Source of the DNA: Bacteroidales bacterium UBA4360
Lineage (GTDB): Bacteria; Bacteroidota; Bacteroidia; Bacteroidales; UBA932
Direction of reading: 5' to 3'
NCBI GenBank assembly: GCA_002393945.1
Contig: DGSO01000014.1
Coordinates: forward strand, 36,497-100,496
Length of the DNA: 64,000 nucleotides
Both the position numbers and the translations under genes were made by a program. Below, piece by piece: positions 8,302 through 17,183 of this stretch. The number at the start of each line of letters is the position of its first letter. Position 1 is the stretch's first letter. The notes below the pieces were generated by a model, which had not been told where the DNA came from, searched no databases, and saw nothing but the letters and a program-made list of their open reading frames with translations.

Positions 8302-10473
8302 ATGAAACGGAAAGTTTGCATAATCGTATCAATGCTCCTCGTACTCTCCTGCGGGACCACCCGTTCCCTTAAAGATGGGGAGTATCACCTGAGGGAAACC
8401 AAGGTGGTTGCAAACGACCCTTCATACAATACGTCATCCCTTTCTACATATATAGGCCAGAAGCCAAACACCTATTTCCTGGGCATAAATCCCTTCGTCG
8501 CCCTGTATAATATCGGCAATGACGAAACCGGTTTCGGCCGCTTCGTGAGAAAACTCGGCGAGGCTCCTGTGGTATATGACCCCTTCAAGGTCGAAGAGAG
8601 CATCACCAGCATGGAAAACCACCTCAAGAATACCGGGTACTACGGTTCCTCCGTGGAAAGCCATATAGAGGTGAAGGGCAGGAAGGTCTACGTTACATAT
8701 TATGTAGATGTAGGGAAGCGCTATAAAATAAGCTCAATTACCTATGAGGTTCCTCAGTATGGTAATTTTCAGCAAGACTTCGACGCCGACCTTCCCAACA
8801 CGACCATAAAGAAGGGGCAGTACCTCTCCGAATCGGCCCTGGATGCAGAGGCGGCAAGAAGCGCAGAGTACTTCCGCAGCATCGGCTACTACGGTTTCAC
8901 CAAGAATTTCTACGCCTTCGAGGCCGACACCCTCTCGCACGACGGCAAAGCCACCCTCAAAATGCAGGTGAGGGACTACGCCCTGGGAGATTCGCCCGAA
9001 GCGTCGGCAGAGCACCGGAAGTTCACCATCGGCAAGGTGACCATTTCCCGCCCGGAAAAGCTCCGCCTGAGGCAGTCCGTCCTGGAAAACCTGAATATGC
9101 TTCGCCCCGGAGACCTCTACAACGAAAAGGAAATCAACACTACATACTCCCGTTTCGCATCGGTGAGCATGCTTTCCGGAGTAAATATCAACATGACCCC
9201 CGCTGCCGATGACAAGGTGGACTGCGACATCGCCCTCCGCACTTCCGGCATCCAGGGATTCAAGACGAATCTCGAAGGGTCCGTAAACTCTACCGGCCTG
9301 TTCGGAATCTCCCCGCAGCTGAGCTACTATCACAAGAACGTGTTCCATGGGGGAGAGATACTCAATCTGGGCCTCAAGGGCAACTTCCAGTTCAAGCCCG
9401 GAGACAGCGCCTATTCTACGGAAGTAAGCGTTTCCGGAAGCCTCCGTTTCCCCAAGGCGCTGGGTCTTCCCAATCATCTTTTCCAGGGACCTTACATCCC
9501 CAGAACGGATATTTCGGCATCATTCAGCTACCAGGACCGTCCCGAGTATGAAAGGACCATGATCTCGACGTCCATGTCCTATACCGGACGATGGGGGAGC
9601 AGGATATCGTATCTGCTGACGCCTTTTCAGGCCAATATAGTGCGCCTGTTCAATATAGACAGCAGTTTTGAAACCAGCCTCAAGCAGAGCAACCCCTTCA
9701 TCCTGGCGGCCTACATGGACCACGTGGACATCGGCGTAGGAGGCAACTTCTACTATACCACGGATGCATCGGCAGTGCCCACCGGGGCCTACCATTATTT
9801 CAGGCTCGGGGCCGATGTCTCCGGCAATGTCATCAGCGCCTTCAACCGGTTCATGCCGGTAAACGAAGCAGGGCAGCATACCATTTGGGAAACGCCTTAC
9901 TCACAGTATGTCAGGGCCGAATTCCAGGCGGGAAAGGTATTCCGTTTCGGATTCAGGGAACTGCAGGCGCTCGCGCTCCATTTCATGGCCGGAGCAGGCT
10001 ACGCATACGGAAACAGCACCTCACTGCCTATTGAAAAGCAGTTCTACAGCGGAGGCGCAATGTCCATGAGAGGCTGGCAGGCCAGGACCCTTGGACCGGG
10101 AACATCGGCAATGCTTACCGATTTTGCCATCCCAAGCCAGATAGGCGAGATGAAACTGGAGGCGAATATCGAATACCGGTTCCCCTTGTTCTGGAAGATA
10201 GAAGGCGCCCTTTTCACTGACATCGGCAATATCTGGGACATCCATTCAGAAACCGAGGGCGCTGCCTTCGACATCAAGACTCTGCCGGAATCCCTTGCAG
10301 CGGACTGGGGCCTTGGAATACGTCTCAACCTGGATCTCATCCTTATCAGGGTAGATGCCGGCATACGCTACCGTGACCCTGCCCTTGCAGCCGGTTCACG
10401 GTGGATCGGCCCCAAGGACTGGTTCACTGGGGACAATACCGCAATCCACTTCGGTGTGGGATATCCTTTCTGA
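8302..10473 (+). CDS. Omp85/BamA-like outer-membrane lipoprotein
   Basis: A 723-residue surface-antigen (Omp85) protein. A lipoprotein signal ends at LVLSC, with Cys17 as the lipidation site. POTRA-like periplasmic modules follow (about residues 60-290, for example VYVTYYVDVGKRYKISSITY). The C-terminal half is a 16-strand-type barrel with the lid motif FYSGGAMSMRGW (an RGW variant of the VRGF/Y motif) near 585-596 and a C-terminal aromatic residue (GVGYPF). It resembles the TamA-like or second BamA-like proteins widespread in Bacteroidota, which help insert or export outer-membrane proteins. The lipid anchor separates it from the main BamA. Its stop codon abuts that of rarA with zero spacing. 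Confidence 0.88.
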   Translation: MKRKVCIIVSMLLVLSCGTTRSLKDGEYHLRETKVVANDPSYNTSSLSTYIGQKPNTYFLGINPFVALYNIGNDETGFGRFVRKLGEAPVVYDPFKVEESITSMENHLKNTGYYGSSVESHIEVKGRKVYVTYYVDVGKRYKISSITYEVPQYGNFQQDFDADLPNTTIKKGQYLSESALDAEAARSAEYFRSIGYYGFTKNFYAFEADTLSHDGKATLKMQVRDYALGDSPEASAEHRKFTIGKVTISRPEKLRLRQSVLENLNMLRPGDLYNEKEINTTYSRFASVSMLSGVNINMTPAADDKVDCDIALRTSGIQGFKTNLEGSVNSTGLFGISPQLSYYHKNVFHGGEILNLGLKGNFQFKPGDSAYSTEVSVSGSLRFPKALGLPNHLFQGPYIPRTDISASFSYQDRPEYERTMISTSMSYTGRWGSRISYLLTPFQANIVRLFNIDSSFETSLKQSNPFILAAYMDHVDIGVGGNFYYTTDASAVPTGAYHYFRLGADVSGNVISAFNRFMPVNEAGQHTIWETPYSQYVRAEFQAGKVFRFGFRELQALALHFMAGAGYAYGNSTSLPIEKQFYSGGAMSMRGWQARTLGPGTSAMLTDFAIPSQIGEMKLEANIEYRFPLFWKIEGALFTDIGNIWDIHSETEGAAFDIKTLPESLAADWGLGIRLNLDLILIRVDAGIRYRDPALAAGSRWIGPKDWFTGDNTAIHFGVGYPF

Positions 10474-11772
10474 TTATTTCTTGTAGTACTTGGGCCAGCA
10501 GGCTTCGAGGTAGGCACGGAGGACGTTTTCGTGCTTGTTTGGCTGCGGTTCGTAAAAGACGGTGCCACGGGCTGCATCGGGCAGGAATTCCATGTCTACA
10601 AAGTGCCCGGGATAGTCATGGGCATACTTGTATCCGTCAGAATATCCAAGTTCCTCCATCAGCTTCGTAGGGGCGTTTCTGATGGGGAGGGGGACAGGCA
10701 GGTTCCCGGTTTCCTTGACATAGGCAAGAGCCTTCTCAAGTGCCATGTACGAGCCGTTGCTCTTGGGGGAAGATGCCAGATAAACCGTAGTCTCAGCAAG
10801 CGGGATACGGCCTTCCGGCATGCCGATTTTGGACACCACCTCGAAACAAGCATTGGCGAGAAGAAGGGCGTTAGGATTGGCAAGGCCCACATCTTCAGAT
10901 GCGCTCAGACACAGGCGTCTTGCAATGAAAAGAGGGTCCTCGCCGCCGTCTATCATCCTCGCCAGATAATAAATCGCGGCATTGGGGTCCGACCCGCGGA
11001 TGCTCTTTATAAAGGCCGATATGATGTCGTAATGCATATCCCCGTCCTTGTCATAAATAGCCATGTTCTCCTGGATTGAATCAGTAACGGTGGCGTTGTT
11101 TATGACTATGGGGTCCTTGCCGGCACTGGCATCGACAACTATTTCCAGAACATTGAGGAGCTTGCGGGCGTCTCCGCCGCTGTAGCGCATCAAGGCCTCT
11201 GTTTCTTCTATTTTAATGTTCTTCTGCTTCAGGAGAACATCTTCCCTCACCGCCCTGTCAAGAAGAGTCTGAAGGTCTTCTTTGTCAAGGCTCTTGAGTA
11301 CGAATACCTGACAGCGGGAAAGAAGGGGAGTGATCACTTCAAAGGAAGGATTCTCCGTAGTGGCACCTATTAATATAATGGTACCGTTTTCCACCGCACC
11401 CAGAAGTGCATCCTGCTGGGCCTTGTTGAACCGGTGGATTTCGTCGATGAAAAGAATAGGGGAGCCCTTCTGTGAAAAGATGTTGGAAGAACCCGCCTTC
11501 TCGAACACTTCGCGCACGTCCTTGACACCCGCGGTGACAGCGGAGAGGGTGAAAAACTCCCTGTCAAGGGTATGGGCGATGATTCTTGCAAGCGTAGTCT
11601 TTCCTACACCCGGAGGCCCCCAAAGTATGAAGGATGAAAGGTTTCCGGATTCAATCATCCTCGAAAGCACGGAGCCCGGACCTACAAGATGACGCTGACC
11701 GACATAATCGGCCAGCGTCACGGGTCTCATGCGCTCCGGAAGGGGAGGCAGCATTTGAGATGATGCACTCAT
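10474..11772 (-). CDS. rarA: Replication-associated recombination protein A (RarA/MgsA)
   Basis: A 432-residue AAA+ ATPase related to clamp-loader subunits, acting at stalled replication forks. Walker A is GPPGVGKTTLA near residue 52, Walker B is FIDEIHRFNKAQQDALL, and sensor 1 follows in GATTENPSF. The C-terminal half carries the MgsA tetramerisation region (KSIRGSDPNAAIYYLARMI). It is full length. Its ATG overlaps the stop of the GNAT-fold gene upstream by 1 bp, so they are likely one transcript. Confidence 0.96.
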   Translation of the reverse strand: MSASSQMLPPLPERMRPVTLADYVGQRHLVGPGSVLSRMIESGNLSSFILWGPPGVGKTTLARIIAHTLDREFFTLSAVTAGVKDVREVFEKAGSSNIFSQKGSPILFIDEIHRFNKAQQDALLGAVENGTIILIGATTENPSFEVITPLLSRCQVFVLKSLDKEDLQTLLDRAVREDVLLKQKNIKIEETEALMRYSGGDARKLLNVLEIVVDASAGKDPIVINNATVTDSIQENMAIYDKDGDMHYDIISAFIKSIRGSDPNAAIYYLARMIDGGEDPLFIARRLCLSASEDVGLANPNALLLANACFEVVSKIGMPEGRIPLAETTVYLASSPKSNGSYMALEKALAYVKETGNLPVPLPIRNAPTKLMEELGYSDGYKYAHDYPGHFVDMEFLPDAARGTVFYEPQPNKHENVLRAYLEACWPKYYKK

Positions 11773-12902
11773 CAGATTTCCTTTGAAAATACTCTTCTGC
11801 GGCGTTTGAATTCCCTGCGGTAGTCGTTCCAGAGGTTCTGTACCTTGTTGTTGGACTCCATTTCGGCATTGGACTCACCATACTTGAATCCGCCTTCCTT
11901 GATGGCAGGAATGAGCTCATTGAAAAGCATGGCGTGGACACCGCGGTTGCGGTACTCGGGATCCACCGCGATGAGCATAAGTTCAAGGGCTTCTTCGTGC
12001 TTGAGATACATGGATTTGATCACATGCCACCAGCCAAAGGGGAACAGATATCCGCGGCATTTGTGCACGGCATGGGCAAGGGAAGGCATGCTCACGGCAA
12101 GTGCAACCAGTTTGCCGTCCTTGTCCTCTATCAAGGTAACATACTTCAGGTCCAAAAGGCCGAGATAAGTATCGACGTATGAGTCGATGACCTCCGGAGG
12201 CAGTACGGTAAAGTCGAAGAGTTCGCAATAGGTGCGGTTCACAAGGTCGAAAATCTTCTGACCATATTTCTCCTTCTTGACTTCACGCTTTGTAATCTTG
12301 CGGATTTTGAGGCCGTAGCGCTCTGAAATGAGTGCCGAAGCCCTTACAATCTTCTCCGGGACCTCATCGGGGACGTAAATCCTGTACTCCATCCAGTCAT
12401 TGATCTTACCCATGCCGAGAGCTTCGAAGTGCTCTCCGTAGTAAGGGTAATTGTACTTGAGCATGAAGGAGGAAATATCATCGAAACCTTCGACGACACA
12501 GCCTTCGTTATCGAAGTCCGTGAAACCCAGGGGACCGGAAATCTGGTTCATACCATTTTCACGGCCAAAGGCGATGACAGCCTCGATCAGGGCCTTGGAA
12601 ACCTCCTTGTCATCGATGAAATCAATCCAACCGAAACGCACCTCAGCGTGGTTCCAGTTACGGTTGGCTATTTCATTGATGATTGCCATGACGCGGCCGA
12701 CAATCTTACCGTCCTTGTATGCAAGGAACTTCTTGGATTTGGAATACTTGCCCATCGGATTCTTGTCGGGATTCAGGGCAGTAAGTTCATCCAGATAAAG
12801 GTTAGGGACGTAATAAGGGCAATCCTTATACAAACGCAAAGGAAACTTCACGAATTCGCGAAGTTCCTTTGCTGATTCTACTGTCTTTATAACAACAGAC
12901 AT
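11772..12902 (-). CDS. GNAT-fold N-acetyltransferase-like protein
   Basis: A 376-residue cytoplasmic protein widespread in Bacteroidota and generally annotated as an N-acetyltransferase. The N-terminal part (YKDGKIVGRVMAIINE) and the C-terminal part (ELMLIAVDPEYRNRGVHAML, about residues 309-328) each look like a GNAT half; the second contains an acetyl-CoA pyrophosphate-loop-like RNRGVHA. Substrate is unknown. The end is very basic (KRRRR). It is followed directly by rarA, with a 1-bp overlap. Confidence 0.75.
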   Translation of the reverse strand: MSVVIKTVESAKELREFVKFPLRLYKDCPYYVPNLYLDELTALNPDKNPMGKYSKSKKFLAYKDGKIVGRVMAIINEIANRNWNHAEVRFGWIDFIDDKEVSKALIEAVIAFGRENGMNQISGPLGFTDFDNEGCVVEGFDDISSFMLKYNYPYYGEHFEALGMGKINDWMEYRIYVPDEVPEKIVRASALISERYGLKIRKITKREVKKEKYGQKIFDLVNRTYCELFDFTVLPPEVIDSYVDTYLGLLDLKYVTLIEDKDGKLVALAVSMPSLAHAVHKCRGYLFPFGWWHVIKSMYLKHEEALELMLIAVDPEYRNRGVHAMLFNELIPAIKEGGFKYGESNAEMESNNKVQNLWNDYRREFKRRRRVFSKEI

Positions 12903-12932
12903 TTTATGTTTGGGTTTTAGTACACGTTCACG

Positions 12933-15071
12933 TTAAAGAGTGGGGAACTCAAAAACGGTGGGAGCTGCAGGAGCTTCCTCCTTGGCGGGTTCCTCCTTTG
13001 CAGGCTCTTCGGCCTTGGGAGCTTCCTCTGCCGGAGTTTCTGCAGGTGCTGCAGGCTGCTCAAGTACAGTCTCGAGCAGGGCCTCTGCCTCTGAAGGTTT
13101 TGCTTCTTCTGTCTTGACCTCGGGAACGGCAGGTTCAGCTTCGATAGCAGCCTTGGCGGCCTCGAATTCAGCAGCCTTTGCCTCAAGGGCAGCGTTGGTG
13201 GCAGCAGCCTTGGCGGCAGCTTTGGCAGCAGCTTTTTCAGCTTTCTCCTGAGCCTTTGCAGCCTTTTCGGCCTCCTTGGCAGCCTTGGCTTCGGCCTTGG
13301 CCTGTTTCTCAGCTTCCTTGGCGGCCTTTGCCTCTTCGGCGGCCTTCTGCTTTGCTATCTTTTCGGCTTCCTTGGCTTCCTTTTCTGCCTGCTTAGCAGC
13401 CTTTGCCTCTTCGGCAGCCTGGATCTTGGCCTGCTTTTCAGCTTCCTTGGCTTCCTTCTCGGCCTGCTTTGCGGCTTCCTTCTCTGCCTTCTCGTATTCC
13501 TTCAGCTGCTGTTCCTTGGCCTTCTGCTCTTCCTTCTCCTTCTTCTCTGCAGCCTTTGCCTCGGCCTTTTCCTTCTGCTCGAGGATGATGGCCTTGCTCA
13601 TCTTGCGATAGTCGATCTGGCGCTTGCCAAGAGCGAATGAGAGACCTACGTATGCATTGAGATTGAGGTCATCGGCAGGCATGAGTGCATACTGCTTGAC
13701 AGATGCGGGAACGCTGTCTCCAAGGAGCGGTCCGATGTTGACGAGGTTAAGAGGAACTGATACTGCGTCAACGCCGACGAAGAGGTTGAACAGGGAAGGA
13801 TGCAGGTTGATGGCTGCACCGAATACCTTGAACTTGTCTCCGAGCCTGGTGCTCACGGAAGCGCTCAGGAAGTTGAGCGGTGTCCAGTTTGCAGAGAGCC
13901 TGAGGTCGTTAGTGTTGAATGCGAATTTGCTTCCATAGAAGGTGTAGAGGGCACCGACGGAGAGACGCTGGTAGAAAGGAACGCGGAGTTCGACACCGCC
14001 GTTGACGCGGTAAGGCATCTGTTCCCACTTGCCGCCAAGGGTCTTGGCAGGGGTTTCGGGAGTCTGGGGCTCGAACTTGTAGATGTTCTGGAGGGAATTG
14101 AGGAAGTCCTTCATCTGGTCTCCGGACTCTGCAGAAGGAGTTACGGAACCGTTCATGTTGGACACACCGGAGATCTCATTAGTCCAGTTTACCACACCGA
14201 AATCGAGGATTGCGGCAGATACGGTGAACCAGGGAAGCAGATTGATTGCAAGACCTGCATCGAGTGCTCCGCCAAGGCCGATATTGCTGGTAATCTTCTG
14301 GAAATTGAGGTTGTCCTTGCCGATGTTGTAGTCGTAGTATTCCTTGCCGTCATCACCGGTCTTGGTCTTGAGATCGAGGAACGGGACGGAGCCGGACAGG
14401 CTGCCCTGGCTCTGGACGGTCCAGCTGTCGCTTGCCATGTTCACAAGGAGCTTGTCCATGGTCATGCTTGCATTGGCGAGTCCGACGAGAGCTTTGAGGC
14501 GGATACCGAAGTTCACCTTGTTCTTGATGATACGGGAAGTACCGTATGCCAGTTCAAGATAATTCCTGGTATTCAGGCTTGTTCCGGAAAAATCGAAGCT
14601 TGTTCCATTTGAAGTGCCGTCCTTCAGATAGCGGAAGAGGTCATAGGGGAGAGCAAGCGAATTGGTTGACTTCACGGCGATGTCAAACGTGCTGAATGAA
14701 TGCTTTTCCTTGTTCCATGAACCTCTTGAGAGGATATTCAGGTTGGTGGTGAATTCGAACTTGTTCAGTTCATCCTTCTTGAATCCGTCCAGGAAGTCCT
14801 GGGAAGAAATGGCGTCATTCAGGAAGATGACGTACTGGCCGGAGGCATCCTTCTTGACGAAATCGGAAAAACCGAAATCGCTCTGCATGTTGAAGCCAAG
14901 CTGGCCGAGGCCGATGGTGAAGAAGTTGTGCTCACTGGGGAATGCAGGATTCATCCTGTAGGCATACTGGTAGCCACCCAGGAAGTAGCCGGTGCTGAAA
15001 TCCTGGGCCTGAGCTGCAGTTGCGCCGAGGAGTATCAGTGAAGAGGCTGCGAATAATTTGATGGTTTTCAT
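12933..15071 (-). CDS. DUF5723-type outer-membrane protein with a long Ala/Lys/Glu tail
   Basis: A 712-residue exported protein. A signal peptide (residues 1-23, ending TAAQAQ) is followed by about 470 residues of alternating polar and hydrophobic strands rich in glycine and aromatics, typical of the PorV/DUF5723 barrels of Bacteroidota. From about residue 495 the sequence becomes a highly charged repeat of KEAEKQAK/AEEAKAAK-like units for roughly 120 residues, a likely long helix or coiled coil as in TolA. It ends in a Pro/Glu-rich segment (PAKEEPAKEEAPAAP). DUF5723 proteins normally stop after the barrel, so the tail is unusual. The gene lies 30 bp upstream of the GNAT gene and 18 bp after the lipoprotein gene. 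Function is unknown. Confidence 0.8.
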   Translation of the reverse strand: MKTIKLFAASSLILLGATAAQAQDFSTGYFLGGYQYAYRMNPAFPSEHNFFTIGLGQLGFNMQSDFGFSDFVKKDASGQYVIFLNDAISSQDFLDGFKKDELNKFEFTTNLNILSRGSWNKEKHSFSTFDIAVKSTNSLALPYDLFRYLKDGTSNGTSFDFSGTSLNTRNYLELAYGTSRIIKNKVNFGIRLKALVGLANASMTMDKLLVNMASDSWTVQSQGSLSGSVPFLDLKTKTGDDGKEYYDYNIGKDNLNFQKITSNIGLGGALDAGLAINLLPWFTVSAAILDFGVVNWTNEISGVSNMNGSVTPSAESGDQMKDFLNSLQNIYKFEPQTPETPAKTLGGKWEQMPYRVNGGVELRVPFYQRLSVGALYTFYGSKFAFNTNDLRLSANWTPLNFLSASVSTRLGDKFKVFGAAINLHPSLFNLFVGVDAVSVPLNLVNIGPLLGDSVPASVKQYALMPADDLNLNAYVGLSFALGKRQIDYRKMSKAIILEQKEKAEAKAAEKKEKEEQKAKEQQLKEYEKAEKEAAKQAEKEAKEAEKQAKIQAAEEAKAAKQAEKEAKEAEKIAKQKAAEEAKAAKEAEKQAKAEAKAAKEAEKAAKAQEKAEKAAAKAAAKAAATNAALEAKAAEFEAAKAAIEAEPAVPEVKTEEAKPSEAEALLETVLEQPAAPAETPAEEAPKAEEPAKEEPAKEEAPAAPTVFEFPTL

Positions 15072-15089
15072 GTGATAATATATTGATTA

Positions 15090-16976
15090 TTATTTATTTA
15101 CAACATCCTTCACATCGACCGTGATACCATTGGGCAGGCCGAATGTGACATTCTTGATGGTAATCTTCTGGTTGGGCATAAGAGGCAGGCTGGCAAACTG
15201 CTTGTCTGCATAGGTGCGCATGTTCAGTCCCATGTACTTGATCATGGAAGTGTTTTCGGGGAGGACGACGGTTATTTCAATGTCGGTGCTTGTAGGGTTC
15301 AGGATGAAGCCCGATGCAATATCCTTGTTGACCGAGACTTCGACGTTATCGATCACTTTCTTGTCTGCATCCTTTGCTACCAGGTCGATTCCGAAATTGA
15401 GGGGAATCTCGTTTTCTGCATGGAGCTTGATTACGCCCGTGGTCTTGCCCTTAAGGAGGCCGTTGACCTGTTCGCCGAAGTCGATGTTGATGTCATCGAT
15501 GTCGAGATCGAGGCTCACCTGGGTATTCTCAGTGAATGCAACAGGGGCTACTACGCTTGCGGTAAGTGTGCCGCCGTAATTCTTTCCGGATTCAACGGTA
15601 ATCCACTCGTCTCCGTCAAAGTCAACCTGGAATTCCTGAAGCTCAATACGGGTGGGGATAGGGGAGAGGATGCCTCCGATTCCGGGGATATTCTTATAGA
15701 TGATTCCGCCTTCTTCGCCGTCGGCATGTGTTCCAAGGCTATAGGAGGTGACGGCATTGGCAGGGAAGGCGAGAGGGCCGAACTTGAAGGTCTTGGTCTG
15801 TTCAGACACGGCTGCAAGCTTGGCATTGAGGCCGAAACCGAAGGGGAGCTGGCTGCCGAGCGTGAGGTTCACCTGGACGTTGGAGAGCTCTACGTTCACA
15901 TTTTTTCCGGTAAGGAAAGAAGGAAGGTCATCGGCATTGATGTCAAATCCGAATTTACCTGCGTCAAATGCAGGGAGGGCATCTTCAGAAATCTTTATGA
16001 CGGCATTCTTGAGCTGGACGTTTTTAGCCTCGTAACTGTAACTTACAGAGAAATTTACCGGAATGTCGCTCTCCACAACCGTTGCAGAGTGTGAACCAAG
16101 GCTTACAACCTTGGTCTTGCCATTGAAGTCATCGGCTGCAATGGATACCACACCGTTGAAAGAAACATCTCCGACAAGGGGAAGACCGGCTTTGGTAACT
16201 TCGATGCCGTTGCCCATGTCAAGGGATTTGAGGGTAAGGCCAAGGCTGAGACCGGTGCCGATATTCAAGGGAATGTCGCTCTTTGCGACGAGGACATTCT
16301 CATTCTGGAGTTCGAAACTGCTGTTGCTGCAGGAAGAAAAACGGAGGAAGGACGGGAAACTGATGGCCGTTCCTTTCTTGAAAACAACCTTGTTGAAAGG
16401 AATTCCCGAAGGAGTGAGTACAAAACTCAGCGTGCCGTCGAGGTCTGCCTTTTGGAATGCCTTGATGAGGGTGGGGAAGTTTGCAATTGAGCAGTCCAGA
16501 TTGAAATTGAAGGAAATCTCGTCTGAATCAAATCCGTCCAGAAGATCCAGGTTCAGGTTTGGATACATGGTCTGGAGGATTGCCTTGTCTGCGGGGTCAT
16601 AACTGACCGGGGTATTGGCGGGAATGGTAGATTCCGAGAGTTCAAGACTCCTGCTGGCACCGCCGCTCAGATTGATGGCAAACTGGCTTGCATCGAAGCT
16701 GAATCCGTCGCCAATAGTCTGGTTATCAACAATTTTATACTCAATCTGATAATTGCCGTCGTCGTTTACCTTAATGACGCTGCCGGCATTCTCGCCGATG
16801 AGTTCGGCAAGTGTTTTGGAGTATTCCTTGAGGACTTCAATTTCCTGTCCCTTGAAGAGCTGGGACTCGGTATTGATGTTGTCCACCTCGTCTATGTTGA
16901 CGAGATTACAGCCATGAAAAAGAGTCGCCGTAATGGCAAGTGCCGCTACGCAGCAGATTGAATAGAACTTTTTCAT
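15090..16976 (-). CDS. Large exported lipoprotein of unknown function
   Basis: A 628-residue protein with a lipoprotein signal (TLFHGC, Cys23 lipidated). The mature part is rich in predicted beta strands with repeated patterns such as LDIDDINIDFG and VNLTLGSQLPFG, suggesting tandem beta-sandwich modules, but I do not recognise a named family. It is followed 18 bp later by the DUF5723 barrel gene, which suggests the two envelope proteins work together. A TATATTTG box on the minus strand at 17015-17022 lies 38 bp upstream. Confidence 0.75.
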   Translation of the reverse strand: MKKFYSICCVAALAITATLFHGCNLVNIDEVDNINTESQLFKGQEIEVLKEYSKTLAELIGENAGSVIKVNDDGNYQIEYKIVDNQTIGDGFSFDASQFAINLSGGASRSLELSESTIPANTPVSYDPADKAILQTMYPNLNLDLLDGFDSDEISFNFNLDCSIANFPTLIKAFQKADLDGTLSFVLTPSGIPFNKVVFKKGTAISFPSFLRFSSCSNSSFELQNENVLVAKSDIPLNIGTGLSLGLTLKSLDMGNGIEVTKAGLPLVGDVSFNGVVSIAADDFNGKTKVVSLGSHSATVVESDIPVNFSVSYSYEAKNVQLKNAVIKISEDALPAFDAGKFGFDINADDLPSFLTGKNVNVELSNVQVNLTLGSQLPFGFGLNAKLAAVSEQTKTFKFGPLAFPANAVTSYSLGTHADGEEGGIIYKNIPGIGGILSPIPTRIELQEFQVDFDGDEWITVESGKNYGGTLTASVVAPVAFTENTQVSLDLDIDDINIDFGEQVNGLLKGKTTGVIKLHAENEIPLNFGIDLVAKDADKKVIDNVEVSVNKDIASGFILNPTSTDIEITVVLPENTSMIKYMGLNMRTYADKQFASLPLMPNQKITIKNVTFGLPNGITVDVKDVVNK

Positions 16977-17014
16977 AAGTATTGGTTTTTAGATTGTTCC
17001 TATTGTTCAATGTA

Positions 17015-17022
17015 CAAATATA
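17015..17022 (-). promoter_or_regulatory. Promoter box of the lipoprotein-DUF5723 operon
   Basis: The reverse strand reads TATATTTG. No good minus-33 element is visible at 19-21 bp; the upstream DNA there is an alternating CA/CG tract. Confidence 0.45.
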
Positions 17023-17155
17023 GCATTTTTCTTCTCATAACACACACGCGCGCGCAAATTTGTGCTCCCAAAAGGTAAAAACCTGCATAAACTTCAATCT
17101 GCCACTTGTTACACAATTTATATTATGTTAAGTTGAGAATATGTAAAAAATCCCC

Positions 17156-17163
17156 TACCTTTG
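17156..17163 (+). promoter_or_regulatory. Promoter of the RlmD-type methyltransferase gene
   Basis: TACCTTTG, with TTG at 17133-17135 exactly 20 bp upstream. The box lies between the earlier in-frame TTG (17106) and the ATG (17184), which is why I place the start at 17184. Confidence 0.65.
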
Positions 17164-17183
17164 CAGGGCAAAAGAAAAAGCAA

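Noticed and set aside
12940..13611. Long plus-strand frames rich in Ser, Ala, Gln and Pro
   Set aside because: They are antisense images of the Lys/Ala/Glu repeat of the DUF5723 protein, with no promoter or plausible start.
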